A stretch of DNA of 64,000 nt from Aliitabrizicola sp041905595 (GTDB taxonomy: Bacteria > Pseudomonadota > Alphaproteobacteria > Rhodobacterales > Rhodobacteraceae): assembly GCA_041905595.1 (NCBI GenBank), contig JAYRKT010000007.1:1-64000 (forward strand), read 5' to 3'. Positions 1 to 8,839 of the stretch are shown here, in pieces (the first letter of the stretch is position 1; every line of letters starts with the position of its first letter). The notes beneath the pieces are model-generated. The model did no database searches and had not been told where the DNA came from. It was given only the letters and a program-made list of their open reading frames with translations. Position numbers and translations under genes: made by a program.

Positions 1-20
1 ATCACCCGCGGCGCCCGCAT
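1..20 (-). CDS. Start of an unidentified gene (partial)
   Basis: An ATG on the minus strand shares its A with the TGA stop of the FliM-like gene (TGATG arrangement). It opens a frame reading M-R-A-P-R-V before the window ends. The overlap suggests translational coupling and membership of the same leftward operon. Only six codons are visible, so no function can be given. Confidence 0.35.
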
Positions 21-967
21 CACCCGCCAGCGACCATCCGACGGTCCGAAGGCAGGTCGATGACGGGGGTCGCTAAGCTCGCCTTCTGGGTCTCGGGAAC
101 AAGGCGCACCGCCCGCATCCCGCGGTTCTGGCCGAGCTTGCCGGTCGCCAGCGGCCTGCCGTCAATGCCCTCGACGACGACATGGCCGATCGCGGCCATG
201 GGGAGCGGAACAATCTCGCCCGGCTGAAGCGCCATCACTGCGCCAAGCGACAGCGTCACGCGATGCAGGATCGCGCCCAGTTCGGCCTCGGTCTGCATGA
301 GCTGATCGGACAGCGCCTGGGCGAAATGCGCGGCCGACAGCGGCGAGGCCAATGCCGGATCCGGCGGCTCGACCGGCGGGCTTGCGCGCCCGTCGGCCGG
401 AAGGGCCAGCAAGACCGCCCCTTCCCGCACACCCCCGGCAAGCGAGACATCAGCCCGCAACACGCGATAGGCCTCTTCCTCCAGCAAGAGCCCGAGGGGG
501 CGCGGGTCGTCAAGGAACGAGGCATAGCGGAATCCCGCTGCCCAAACCCGGTCCATATCCGCTTCAAGTCCCGCTTCCAGATCGGCGAGCGCACGGTCGA
601 TCAGCCCGGCCACCATTGCAGCATCCGTCCGCGTTGGCCGGCGTGGCGCTGGCGGAGTTGCGGAGACGCGACCGATCGTCTGCTGCTCGATCATCGCGGC
701 AAGGACGGGCGGCGAAAGGGTGATCAACCCCAGCCCCTCGGCCGGGCCTTCCAGCACCGCGATCAAGGCGCGTTCAGGCACGAGTTCCAGAACATCGGCC
801 AGCGACCGGCGTTCGATCGCCAGCCGCGTAACTTCCAGCGCGAGGCCAATGTCGTCATTCGCCGCCCGAGCCAAAGCCAGCCGCCAGCCGCGATCGGCCC
901 CCGGGCCACCTTCCAGCGCCATCGCCCGCGCCGCTGCCACTTTCCGCCGGATCACATCGTCTGCCAC
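20..967 (-). CDS. FliM/FliN-like (SpoA domain) protein
   Basis: 315 aa, GTG start with AAGGA seven bases upstream. The last ~90 residues resemble the SpoA/FliM C-terminal fold: a hydrophobic stretch ending ALQPGEIVPLP, then GRPLATGKLGQNRG and a final basic/hydrophobic strand, as in flagellar C-ring proteins. The N-terminal ~200 residues are helical and alanine-rich and do not show the FliM CheY-binding motif. No other flagellar gene is nearby; its neighbours are a histidine kinase and a receiver protein. It may be a motor-switch paralogue or a SpoA-fold protein recruited to signalling. Family assignment is fairly good, role unknown. Confidence 0.6.
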   Translation of the reverse strand: MADDVIRRKVAAARAMALEGGPGADRGWRLALARAANDDIGLALEVTRLAIERRSLADVLELVPERALIAVLEGPAEGLGLITLSPPVLAAMIEQQTIGRVSATPPAPRRPTRTDAAMVAGLIDRALADLEAGLEADMDRVWAAGFRYASFLDDPRPLGLLLEEEAYRVLRADVSLAGGVREGAVLLALPADGRASPPVEPPDPALASPLSAAHFAQALSDQLMQTEAELGAILHRVTLSLGAVMALQPGEIVPLPMAAIGHVVVEGIDGRPLATGKLGQNRGMRAVRLVPETQKASLATPVIDLPSDRRMVAGG

Positions 968-1041
968 GCTGTCGTCCTTCTGTCGATCAGCCCCAGGCTA
1001 AACCCGGGCCGGTAAACCGAAGGTTGAGCCGAATCCCGGGG

Positions 1042-3726
1042 TCAGGCGGCTTTCTGCAGACGAAGCGGGAAGGTCACCCGAAAGGCGGCGCCACCCTGGC
1101 CTGGCAGGTAGGTGATCGTGCCGCCCAGATTGGCCATCACCTCACGGCAGATGGCCAAGCCAAGGCCCGCCCCGCCGGCCCGGTTCTGATCCGTGAGGCG
1201 CGAAAACTTCTCGAAGATCAACGCCTGGCTTTCCTCGGGAATTCCAGTGCCGTTGTCGATGATGTCGACGATCATCCGGCCCGCGCGTTGGCGGACGGCG
1301 ATGCGCACTTCCGGCTGGTCCGCATCGCAATACTTCCGGGCGTTGGAGATCAGGTTGATGAAGACTTGGGTCAGCCGGTCGGGGTCGGTGGTGACATAGA
1401 TCGATTCCGAAGGCAGGTCGCGGCGGACGGTGAAATACCGCTCGGGCCGGGTTTCACTGGCGGCCAGGAGCGCGCGGTCGAGCAATTCCTGCACCGTGAC
1501 CAGCGCCAGATCGAGCCGGACCGAACCATTCTCGAGCACACTGAGGTCAAGAAGGTCGTCGAGCAGCCGCGTCAGCCGGATGGCCTCGCTATGGATGATC
1601 CCGGCATGACGCGCGGCGAGTTCGGCGGGAACGTCGCCCTCCATGAGGATTTCGGAGAAGGCGCGGATCGAAGTCATGGGCGTGCGCAGCTCGTGGCTGA
1701 TCTGGCTCAGGAAGGCGTCCTTCTGCTCGGACAGCTGGGTCAGTTTCTCGTTGGCCTCGCGCAGCTGGCGGGCGACGCGCGACAGCTCCTCGGACTGTTC
1801 CTCGAGCTGGGCGGAATATTCCATCACCTGCGCGGTCTCGTTGGCCACCGCGACGAGGTCTTCGACCGAGACGGTTTCGCCGCCCATGACCTGTGACAGC
1901 ATCGCGTGGGCCGCCGCAGCGCCAACCGAGCCGGCCAGCCGCAACTCGAGCCCATCAAGGAATTCGGGCGTCGGATCGGGCAGGAAGCCTTCCTTGCCCT
2001 GTGCCCGCGCCTCGGCCTGGAAGAAGGCGAGCGCCTCATCCTCGCCCAGGATGCGGCTGCTCAGGATCAGCAGGTCTTCAGCCTCGGCCTTGCCCCCTGC
2101 CCAGCCGCCGGTTGTCAGCCCCCCTTCGAAGACATTGACGAAGGCCGCGCCCTGCACCCGTTCGATCGGCGAGGGGAAGCCGAGGATCGAGACAAGGCAA
2201 TAGGTCATCGCGTTCAGGGTCAGCGACCAGAAGAGCGCATGGATCAGCGGGTCCATCCCCTCGATCCCGAACAGCGCCTGCGGGCGAAGCCATCCGATGC
2301 CCCAGGGGCCCTGCTCCATCATCGCGGCCGAGATGATCCCGTCGTGGCCGAATGAGGGCAGATACAGCGAATAGGCCCAGATCGTCGCGCCCAGGATCAT
2401 CCCCGTCGCCGCCCCCGCCCGGGTCGCGCCACGCCAGAAGATGCCGCCGATCATCGCCGGCAGGATCTGCGCGACGCCCACGAAAGAGATCAGGCCGATG
2501 GCCGCCAGCGCCGAAGATCCGCCCGACAGCCGGTAATAGGCATAGCCGAGCCCCACGATGCCCGCGATCGACACCCGCCGCGACAGCAGCACGATGCGGC
2601 GCACGTCGCCCGTCACGGCGCGCGAGGGCTGAATCCGCAGCCAGAAGGGCATGACGATATGGTTCGACACCATCGTCGCCAGCGCAATCGCCGCGACGAT
2701 CACCATCGAGGTGGCCGAGGAGAATCCGCCAAGGAAGGCCAGCATAGCAAGCGCCCCCTGCCCGCCCGCCAGGGGCAGGGTCAGTACGAAGAGGTCGGGG
2801 TTCGCCCCTTCCGGCAACAACATGAGGCCGGTCACGGCAATCGGCACCACGAACAGGCTCATCAGCGCGAGATACAGCGGAAAGGCCCAACTGGCGGTCG
2901 CCAGATGGCTTTCCTCGACATTCTCGACCACGGTCACCTGGAACATCCGCGGCAGACACAGCACGGCGGCGCCCGACAGGAAGATCAGCCCGATCCAGCG
3001 TCCCGGATCCAGCGTCCAGTGCGCGACGGGGCTCGCCTCGATCCGGGTGAAGATTTCGCCCGGCCCGTCGGCCAGCCCCCAGACGACGAAGATCCCGACG
3101 CCAAGCAGCGCCGCAAGCTTGACCACGGCTTCAACGGCAATGGCGGTCACGACACCGTGGTGGCGTTCGTTGGCATCGAGGTTGCGCGTTCCGAAGAGCA
3201 CGGTGAACAGCGCCAGACCCACCGCGACCCAAAGCGCCGTCGCCTCCTTGCCGGGGGGCGCACCAAATGTGTCCACGGGACTGGCGAAGACTCCGAACGA
3301 CAAGGTGACGGACTGGAGTTGCAAAGCGATGTAGGGGGTCGCCGCCGTAACGGCGATTACGGTGACCAGAACGCCCAGCAGGTTCGACTTGCCATAGCGC
3401 GACGAGATCAGGTCGGCGACGGAAGTCACGCGCTGCGCCTTGCCGATCCGCACGAGCTTGCGCAAGACCCACCACCAGCCCACAAAGACCAGCGTCGGGC
3501 CGAGATAGATCGTCAGGAATTCCAGCCCCGAGCGCGCCGCGTAGCCAACCGCGCCAAAGAAGGTCCAGGCGGTGCAATAGATCGACAGGGACAGGGTGTA
3601 GACCAGGGGCGAGTGCAGCCAACGCGCCCGCCGGCGCACGGCCGCGTGTTCCACGACGAAGGCGACGACGAACAGGACCAGCACATAGGCCAGGCAGACG
3701 AGCACGAGGATGTTGAAGGGAACCAT
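1042..3726 (-). CDS. SLC5-type transporter/histidine kinase fusion (CbrA/CrbS-like)
   Basis: 894 aa from the ATG at 3726, chosen because AGGGG lies nine bases upstream and the start falls four bases after the previous stop; a start 28 codons earlier would overlap that gene. The N-terminal ~550 residues form about 13 hydrophobic helices with sodium:solute symporter character (PutP/SLC5). A linker/coiled coil follows, rich in Glu and Gln. The kinase core has an H box SHELRTPMTS (phospho-His about residue 678), N box NLISNARK, G1 DNGTGIP and G2 GGAGLGLAI. Family members (CbrA, CrbS) couple a transporter-like sensor to transcriptional control of carbon, nitrogen or acetate use. The partner is probably the receiver two genes upstream. 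Confidence 0.9.
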   Translation of the reverse strand: MVPFNILVLVCLAYVLVLFVVAFVVEHAAVRRRARWLHSPLVYTLSLSIYCTAWTFFGAVGYAARSGLEFLTIYLGPTLVFVGWWWVLRKLVRIGKAQRVTSVADLISSRYGKSNLLGVLVTVIAVTAATPYIALQLQSVTLSFGVFASPVDTFGAPPGKEATALWVAVGLALFTVLFGTRNLDANERHHGVVTAIAVEAVVKLAALLGVGIFVVWGLADGPGEIFTRIEASPVAHWTLDPGRWIGLIFLSGAAVLCLPRMFQVTVVENVEESHLATASWAFPLYLALMSLFVVPIAVTGLMLLPEGANPDLFVLTLPLAGGQGALAMLAFLGGFSSATSMVIVAAIALATMVSNHIVMPFWLRIQPSRAVTGDVRRIVLLSRRVSIAGIVGLGYAYYRLSGGSSALAAIGLISFVGVAQILPAMIGGIFWRGATRAGAATGMILGATIWAYSLYLPSFGHDGIISAAMMEQGPWGIGWLRPQALFGIEGMDPLIHALFWSLTLNAMTYCLVSILGFPSPIERVQGAAFVNVFEGGLTTGGWAGGKAEAEDLLILSSRILGEDEALAFFQAEARAQGKEGFLPDPTPEFLDGLELRLAGSVGAAAAHAMLSQVMGGETVSVEDLVAVANETAQVMEYSAQLEEQSEELSRVARQLREANEKLTQLSEQKDAFLSQISHELRTPMTSIRAFSEILMEGDVPAELAARHAGIIHSEAIRLTRLLDDLLDLSVLENGSVRLDLALVTVQELLDRALLAASETRPERYFTVRRDLPSESIYVTTDPDRLTQVFINLISNARKYCDADQPEVRIAVRQRAGRMIVDIIDNGTGIPEESQALIFEKFSRLTDQNRAGGAGLGLAICREVMANLGGTITYLPGQGGAAFRVTFPLRLQKAA

Positions 3727-3730
3727 CGGT

Positions 3731-4030
3731 TCAATCCCCTGCATCATCCGTCTCCGAAACGTCGCCCGGCCTGCGCTTTCCCTGTTCGATCGACACAAGG
3801 CGCGGGCCAAGTACTGCCGCCACCACGATCAGCACGGCCCAGGCCGCGAACAGATACAATCCGTCCGAGGCGGTGCTGCGGCCGGGTTCCTTGCCCGGCA
3901 GCGGTGACCAGAGCATCGGCAAGAGGAAGAGCAGCGCCCCCAGCACCGGCAGAAGCCGCGCCGCGTCCATCGCCCTTCGCCGCCGGTAGGGCTGCCGCTT
4001 CAGGAACAGGGGAAGGCCGGGGCGCCTCAC
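3731..4030 (-). CDS. Small two-helix membrane protein
   Basis: 99 aa with a GTG start overlapping the receiver stop (GTGA); an ATG at 3970 would give 79 aa and is an alternative. A very basic N-terminus precedes two hydrophobic helices (about residues 25-42 and 57-76), and the tail is acidic. It sits four bases before the transporter-kinase. Pseudomonas cbrA is likewise preceded by a small coupled gene (cbrX, from memory), so this may be a positional counterpart that couples translation or assists membrane insertion. No family recognised. Confidence 0.7.
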   Translation of the reverse strand: MRRPGLPLFLKRQPYRRRRAMDAARLLPVLGALLFLLPMLWSPLPGKEPGRSTASDGLYLFAAWAVLIVVAAVLGPRLVSIEQGKRRPGDVSETDDAGD

Positions 4031-4395
4031 GCGCTGGCCAGCTCGCGCACCGTGGCGAGCATCTCGCTGTTCGAGAAGGGCTTGGTCATGAAGCGGCTGG
4101 CCCCGATCCGCTCGGCCTCGGCGCGATCGCGCCCCTGGCCCCGAGCCGTCAGCATCAGCACCGGCAGGCTGCGCGTCGCCTCGTCCGCTCGCAGAGCCGC
4201 GAGCACATCAAGCCCGCTGCGACCGGGCAGCATAACATCCAGAATCACCACATCGGGTTGTGCCGTGCGGATCGCCGTTTCCGCCGCGGCGCCATCTGTC
4301 ATCGCGGTTACCTGCCAACCGTCGCGGGCCAGGATGAACCGGATCGCCTCGGTAATGTTAGGCTCGTCCTCGACGAGCAACACATGACGCCCCAT
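4027..4395 (-). CDS. Single-domain response regulator (CheY-like receiver)
   Basis: 122 aa, a bare receiver: acidic pair E9/D10 near the start (LLVEDEP), phospho-acceptor D53 in VVILDVMLPG, Thr at MLTA, Lys in MTKPF (about residue 105). The ATG at 4395 follows GGAGGG; an upstream ATG at 4467 overlapping the regulator stop would add 24 unusual residues and is less likely. There is no output domain, so it probably relays phosphate, or acts on a partner such as the XRE protein or the FliM-like protein. Likely phosphorylated by the kinase encoded at 1042-3726. Confidence 0.88.
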   Translation of the reverse strand: MGRHVLLVEDEPNITEAIRFILARDGWQVTAMTDGAAAETAIRTAQPDVVILDVMLPGRSGLDVLAALRADEATRSLPVLMLTARGQGRDRAEAERIGASRFMTKPFSNSEMLATVRELASA

Positions 4396-4463
4396 CGGCC
4401 CTCCCCCGGCCGTTTCAGTGAGACCGACTATCATCGCAAAGCCGCTGCCTGAAAAGGGAATTG

Positions 4464-5759
4464 TCATTCGCTGCGACCTTCGTCCATCAGCGACGGCTCA
4501 CGCCGCGCCGCACAGCCGCCGCGGGGACAGATCCGGCAGGTGGTTCCGACCGGCTGCGCCGGCTCGGCCGTGGTTTCTACGGGCATCAGCAGCATCGCCG
4601 CCTCGACAACCTCGGGGCCACTAAATCCGCCGGTCAGTCGCGGGGCGGCGAAGGCAAGCACGCGGAACCGCCGCGTCCGGCGCGATGCCATCTCGACCAG
4701 CGCCGAGATCGGGGTCATCGGCCGGCCGAGCGCACGATAAAGCGGCCAGAGCGGACAGGCCGCGGCGAAGCGCGGCAGCGGAAATCCTTCGACCGGGCGG
4801 CGGAAGGTCAGCGTACCCGAGGCGTCGCAGCCAACAACCCCCCATCGCGCACCGGGAACCAGTGCCAGGCGACGGAATACGGCGACAATGTCGGTCCCGA
4901 AGCGCTGCGCGAGTTGGCCTGGATCGGGCAGGCCCGCGCCGATTGCAGGTTTGAAGAGCTCCATCGGCAGGCGCGCCGCATCCTCGGCGGCAATTCGCAG
5001 CCAATCCGCCGCCAATGCCCGGGCCACGCTTGAGGGGAGTTGCCGGGCCTCTTCCTGCAACCGGGCGAGGCCCGCGCCCCCCTGCTCCAGCTCGGGGACC
5101 TGCCAGTCGCGTGCAGCCAGCCAGGCCTCAAGCTCTTCCTGCGGGGCCGCGATACCCGCCTCCTCGGCCTCGCCGGCTGAATCGAGATAGGCGACCAGTG
5201 TCTCGGCCCCGACCGCCAGCCGCTCGCTGTCGGCATGAAGGTTGGCATGGAACCGGGCCCGCCAATGGGGTTCGATATCCTCGCTCTCGGCCAGGATTGC
5301 GGCTGTTGACCGTACGGAACTCAGCGCCGACAACAACTCGTGCAGGGCGGCAGACAGGTGGGGGTCATGGGCCATCCGGTCGGACAGGGCCGCCACAGAG
5401 CGTTCCAGGGTGCCGAGCCGCCGGTGCTGGGCCGACAGCAACGCTGCCCAGCCGGGAAAACGACCGACGAAATCCTCGATCCGGTCGATCTCGGGGATCG
5501 GGGCGGCGGCACCGGCGGCGGCATCGCGCAGGTCGGCCACCAGCACACCCTCGGCCCCTTCCGCAAGGATGTCGGGCTTGACATCCAGCGCCGCGGCCAG
5601 ACGCAGCAGAACCTCGCCCGCCACCCGGCGGCGATTGTGCTCGATGAGGTTGAGATAAGAGGCGGAGATGCCTGCGGCCTCGGCCAGTTCCCCCTGGCGC
5701 ATCCCCATAAGCAGCCGCCGTTCGCGCACGCGGCTGCCGGTCAGGGCCGTCATCGGCAT
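4464..5759 (-). CDS. XRE-family regulator with DUF2083-type C-terminus (ScfR-like)
   Basis: 431 aa. Residues ~8-62 form a Cro/CI helix-turn-helix (QGELAEAAGISASYLNLIE). The rest is a long effector region of the short-chain fatty acyl regulator type. The C-terminal cysteine set TCRICPRGGCAARREP (C408, C411, C416) is typical of this family. GGAGGGAG lies seven bases before the start. Relatives control acyl-CoA or short-chain fatty acid genes. First gene of the leftward operon with the transporter-kinase, it would fit acetate or propionate sensing; that is inference. A palindrome upstream could be its own operator. Confidence 0.85.
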   Translation of the reverse strand: MPMTALTGSRVRERRLLMGMRQGELAEAAGISASYLNLIEHNRRRVAGEVLLRLAAALDVKPDILAEGAEGVLVADLRDAAAGAAAPIPEIDRIEDFVGRFPGWAALLSAQHRRLGTLERSVAALSDRMAHDPHLSAALHELLSALSSVRSTAAILAESEDIEPHWRARFHANLHADSERLAVGAETLVAYLDSAGEAEEAGIAAPQEELEAWLAARDWQVPELEQGGAGLARLQEEARQLPSSVARALAADWLRIAAEDAARLPMELFKPAIGAGLPDPGQLAQRFGTDIVAVFRRLALVPGARWGVVGCDASGTLTFRRPVEGFPLPRFAAACPLWPLYRALGRPMTPISALVEMASRRTRRFRVLAFAAPRLTGGFSGPEVVEAAMLLMPVETTAEPAQPVGTTCRICPRGGCAARREPSLMDEGRSE

Positions 5760-5785
5760 GGCAGAACTCCCTCCATCGCCGACAG

Positions 5786-5823
5786 TTTACAACCATGCCC
5801 CCAATTTACAAGAAACGGTAAAT
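5786..5823. promoter_or_regulatory. Candidate operator: ATTTAC-N8-GTAAAT with a flanking TTTAC
   Basis: A perfect 6-bp inverted repeat ATTTAC (5804-5809)/GTAAAT (5818-5823), with another TTTAC 19 bp away at 5786-5790, i.e. about two helical turns. It lies in the AT-richer stretch just upstream of the XRE gene start. Autoregulation by that protein is the simplest reading; not proven. Confidence 0.4.
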
Positions 5824-5847
5824 CGTCCCGCCATCGCCCAAATGCAA

Positions 5848-5873
5848 AGGAGGAGGCCGGGGCCCCCTCCTCT
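5848..5873 (-). terminator. Hairpin after the binding-protein gene
   Basis: Stem GAGGAGG/CCTCCTC (5850-5856 with 5866-5872) around a GC-rich loop. On the minus strand it is followed by a short interrupted T tract (CCTTTGCATTT). It lies 45 bases past the stop of the leftward ABC operon. Confidence 0.4.
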
Positions 5874-5917
5874 CTCTTTCTGGGCAAAGGGCGCGGGTCC
5901 CTTCCGCCGTCGTCAAG

Positions 5918-6922
5918 TCACTTCAGCGCCTTGTCGGTGATCGCCAGCGTGTAGGCGCCCGCATCGGGCTCCTTGGTGATCGCCGGGTTTTCCTTGGACA
6001 CGGCCGCCAGCAGCGTGGCGACGGTTTCCTTGAAGTCTTCCGGATCAAGCGCGCCGTTCGAGCCGGCCGTCAGCTTGGCGACTTCGCTCATCATGTATTT
6101 CTGATGCTCGAGTGTCTGCGCGCCGCTCGCATCGTTGTCGATGACGATCTGCGCGGCCTCGTCCGGGTTCGCCTCGGCGTATTTCCAGCCCTTCATCGCG
6201 GCGCGGACAAAGCGCACCATCTTGTCCTCGAAGGCCGGGTCCTTGAGGTTCGGCTCAAGCACATAGAGCCCGTCTTCCATGACGCCCGCGCCCTGCTCGA
6301 GGTAGTTGAAGGTCACCAGTTGCTCCGGCTTGATCCCGGCGTCGATGACCTGGCCGTATTCGTTGTACGTCATGACCGAGATGCAGTCGGCCTGCTTCTG
6401 CAGCAGCGGGTCGACGTTGAAGCCCTGCTTCAGGACCGTCACGCCATCGGGACCGCCCTCGGTCGAGAGGCCCAGCTTGGCCATCCATCCGTAGAACGGG
6501 TACTCGTTGCCGTAGAACCAGACGCCGAGCGTCTTGCCCTTGAAATCGGCGGGCGAGGAGATGCCGTTTTCCTTCAGGCAGGTCAGTTCCAGACCGCCAT
6601 GCTTGAACGGTTGGGCGATGTTGACCAGCGCCAGGCCGCGTTCGCGCGCCGCAAGCGCCGCCGGCATCCAGTCGACGATCACGTCGGCGCCGCCGCCGGC
6701 GATCACCTGCTCGGGGGCAATGTCCGGCCCGCCGGGAAGGATGGTCACGTCAAGCCCCTCTTCCTCGAAGAAGCCCTTGTCCTTGGCGACGTAGTAGCCG
6801 GCGAACTGGGCCTGGGTGACCCATTTCAGCTGCAGCTTGACCTCATCGGCAGCCCAGGCGCCGCTGGCCGCGAAGGCCCCCGTCACCAGCCCGGTCACCA
6901 GACCCGTCACTAGACCTTTCAT
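5918..6922 (-). CDS. ABC transporter substrate-binding protein, NMT1/THI5-like (pyrimidine/hydantoin type)
   Basis: 334 aa; GGAGG seven bases upstream of ATG. The signal peptide ends near AAD (about residue 25) and carries a triplicated GLVT unit. The mature part is an NMT1-like periplasmic binding protein: KLQLKWVTQAQFAGYYVA at its start, then GGADVIVDWMPA and TLGVWFYGNEYPFYGW. Family members bind aromatic pyrimidine-like ligands. Last gene of the leftward ABC operon, which sits beside dihydropyrimidinase; uptake of uracil, thymine or a hydantoin/dihydropyrimidine is therefore likely. Exact ligand unknown. Confidence 0.85.
   Translation of the reverse strand: MKGLVTGLVTGLVTGAFAASGAWAADEVKLQLKWVTQAQFAGYYVAKDKGFFEEEGLDVTILPGGPDIAPEQVIAGGGADVIVDWMPAALAARERGLALVNIAQPFKHGGLELTCLKENGISSPADFKGKTLGVWFYGNEYPFYGWMAKLGLSTEGGPDGVTVLKQGFNVDPLLQKQADCISVMTYNEYGQVIDAGIKPEQLVTFNYLEQGAGVMEDGLYVLEPNLKDPAFEDKMVRFVRAAMKGWKYAEANPDEAAQIVIDNDASGAQTLEHQKYMMSEVAKLTAGSNGALDPEDFKETVATLLAAVSKENPAITKEPDAGAYTLAITDKALK
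6881..6916 (-). repeat. Three 12-bp tandem repeats in the signal peptide
   Basis: Three consecutive near-identical 12-mers (GGTCTAGTGACG and variants) encode GLVT three times in the signal peptide of the binding protein. Because the unit is 4 codons, copy-number changes would stay in frame and only change the length of the hydrophobic core. Confidence 0.8.
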
Positions 6923-6968
6923 CTCTCAACCTCCGTGTTGCGGGCGACTTCCGCCCTGTTCTTGGTTC

Positions 6969-7925
6969 TCAATGTCGTTGCGAGGGATGCCAGAAGGTCA
7001 TCCGTCGCTCGATCAGCGCGACCAGCCCATAAAAGGCCGAACCCGCCAATGCCGCAACGGCAATCTCGGCCCAGACCATGTCCAGCCCCAGCCGCCCGAC
7101 CTCGGTCGAGATGCGGAAGCCCATGCCCTTGATCGGACTGCCGAAAAACTCTGCCACGATGGCCCCGATCAGCGCGAGCGTCGTGGCGATCTTCAAACCG
7201 TTGAAGATGAACGGCATCGCCGCCGGCAGTCGCAGCTTGAACAGCGTCTGCCAGTAGCTCGCATTCCAGGTCGCCATCAGGTCGCGCTGCATCTGTTCGC
7301 TTGACGAAAGCCCGGCCACGGTGTTCACCAGCACCGGGAAGAACACCATCACCACCACGACCGCCGCCTTCGACTGCCAGTCAAAGCCGAACCACATCAC
7401 CAGGATCGGCGCGATGCCCACGATCGGCAGCGCCGCGACGAAGTTCCCGATCGGCAAAAGCCCACGCTGCAGGAAGGGCGAGCGGTCGATCAGCACCGCC
7501 GTGAGGAAGGCCGCCGTGCAGCCGATGACATAACCGGTCAGCGCCCCCTTCAAGAAGGTCTGGACGAAGTCGATCCACAGCGTCCCGAGGTTGGCCGCAA
7601 AGGTCGCGGCGATGCGCGAGGGCGAGGGCAGGATCACCTCGGGCACCGCGTAAAGCCGCGTCACCAGTTCCCAGATCAAGAGCAGCGTCAGCCCGAAAAT
7701 CGCCGCGACCACGGCCTTGGACAGCCGGCTGCGCGCCAGTTCCGCGATCCTGGCGTTGAACAGCCAGGCTCCGAGCCAGACCAGAAGCACCAGCCACAGC
7801 CGGCCATCCCCCAGGACCGTTGCGGGTGACTGCCCCGACAGCAGCGGAAGGGCGGCCATCAGGACCACCATCACCCCGAAACCGATCAGCGGGCTCCGCG
7901 CCCAGTCAGGCCAACCCCGCGTCAT
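6969..7925 (-). CDS. ABC transporter permease (pyrimidine transporter, subunit 2)
   Basis: 318 aa with about seven hydrophobic helices, two of them before the usual TauC/SsuC-like core. The EAA-type coupling loop is LMATWNASYWQTLFKLRLPAAMP, of which WNASYWQTLFKLRLPAA is diagnostic of NMT1-linked permeases. Its start overlaps the stop of the other permease by four bases (ATGA), so the two are translated together and probably form a heterodimer. Transports the ligand of the neighbouring binding protein through the inner membrane. Confidence 0.9.
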   Translation of the reverse strand: MTRGWPDWARSPLIGFGVMVVLMAALPLLSGQSPATVLGDGRLWLVLLVWLGAWLFNARIAELARSRLSKAVVAAIFGLTLLLIWELVTRLYAVPEVILPSPSRIAATFAANLGTLWIDFVQTFLKGALTGYVIGCTAAFLTAVLIDRSPFLQRGLLPIGNFVAALPIVGIAPILVMWFGFDWQSKAAVVVVMVFFPVLVNTVAGLSSSEQMQRDLMATWNASYWQTLFKLRLPAAMPFIFNGLKIATTLALIGAIVAEFFGSPIKGMGFRISTEVGRLGLDMVWAEIAVAALAGSAFYGLVALIERRMTFWHPSQRH

Positions 7926-8785
7926 CGCACCAGCCCCATCCGCTTGAGCGTCGCCCGCTCGATGCCACCGACGATGAAGACCAGACCCGCCGCGACGATC
8001 GCCGCCATGAACAGCGCCGCCCAGATCTGGATCGTCTGCCCGTAATAGCTGCCCGACAACAACCGCGCGCCAAGGCCCGCGACGGCACCCGTCGGCATCT
8101 CGCCCACGATCGCGCCCACCAGCGAGGCCGCGACCGCGACCTTCAGCGAAGCAAAGAGATAGGGGGCCGAGGATGGCCAGCGCAGCTTCCAGAAGGTCTG
8201 ACCTTGGCTGGCATTGTAAGTCTTCAAGAGGTCCAGCTGCATCCGGTCCGGACTGCGGAAGCCCTTCACCATGCCCACGACGACCGGGAAGAAGCTCAGA
8301 TAGGCGCTGATGATCGCCTTGGGGATCAGCCCTTGCACGCCCACCGAGTTCAGGACCACGATGATCATTGGCGCAATCGCCAGGATCGGGATCGTCTGGC
8401 TGGCAATCGCCCAGGGCATCACGCTCAGGTCCATCGCCCGGTTATGGACGATGCCAACCGCCAGAAGGATGCCAAGCGCCGTGCCGATGGCAAAGCCGAC
8501 TAGCGTCGCCGAAACCGTGACCCAGGCATGGTAGACGAGGCTGCGCTTCGAAGTCACCGCCTGTCCCGTCACGCCTTTCCACAGCTCGGCGATCACTTGA
8601 TGCGGCGCCGGCAGCACCGGGCGTTCCTGGCTCATCGTCTCGCGGACCAGCTGCGAGGTGGTGACCTCCTGCCCCGCCCGCGCCGCCTGATCGCGTACCC
8701 AGGGCGCGTTCATCCACACCGTTGCCGCATACCAGAGCGCGACGATCACCGCTATCACGACCAGGATAGGAAGGACCACCTTCAT
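7922..8785 (-). CDS. ABC transporter permease (pyrimidine transporter, subunit 1)
   Basis: 287 aa; N-terminal membrane anchor, a periplasmic stretch (~residues 30-75), then the BPD_transp_1 core with five or six helices. The coupling loop contains YNASQGQTFWKLRWPSSAP, parallel to the loop in the sister permease. Separated from the upstream ATPase gene by 165 bases full of hairpins, so its expression may differ from that of the ATPase. Works with the 6969-7925 permease. Confidence 0.9.
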   Translation of the reverse strand: MKVVLPILVVIAVIVALWYAATVWMNAPWVRDQAARAGQEVTTSQLVRETMSQERPVLPAPHQVIAELWKGVTGQAVTSKRSLVYHAWVTVSATLVGFAIGTALGILLAVGIVHNRAMDLSVMPWAIASQTIPILAIAPMIIVVLNSVGVQGLIPKAIISAYLSFFPVVVGMVKGFRSPDRMQLDLLKTYNASQGQTFWKLRWPSSAPYLFASLKVAVAASLVGAIVGEMPTGAVAGLGARLLSGSYYGQTIQIWAALFMAAIVAAGLVFIVGGIERATLKRMGLVR

Positions 8786-8839
8786 AGCCCTTCCCCCTTC
8801 ATTTTCCGTCCGGAAATTTCCTCGGGGGTGAGGCGCGCT

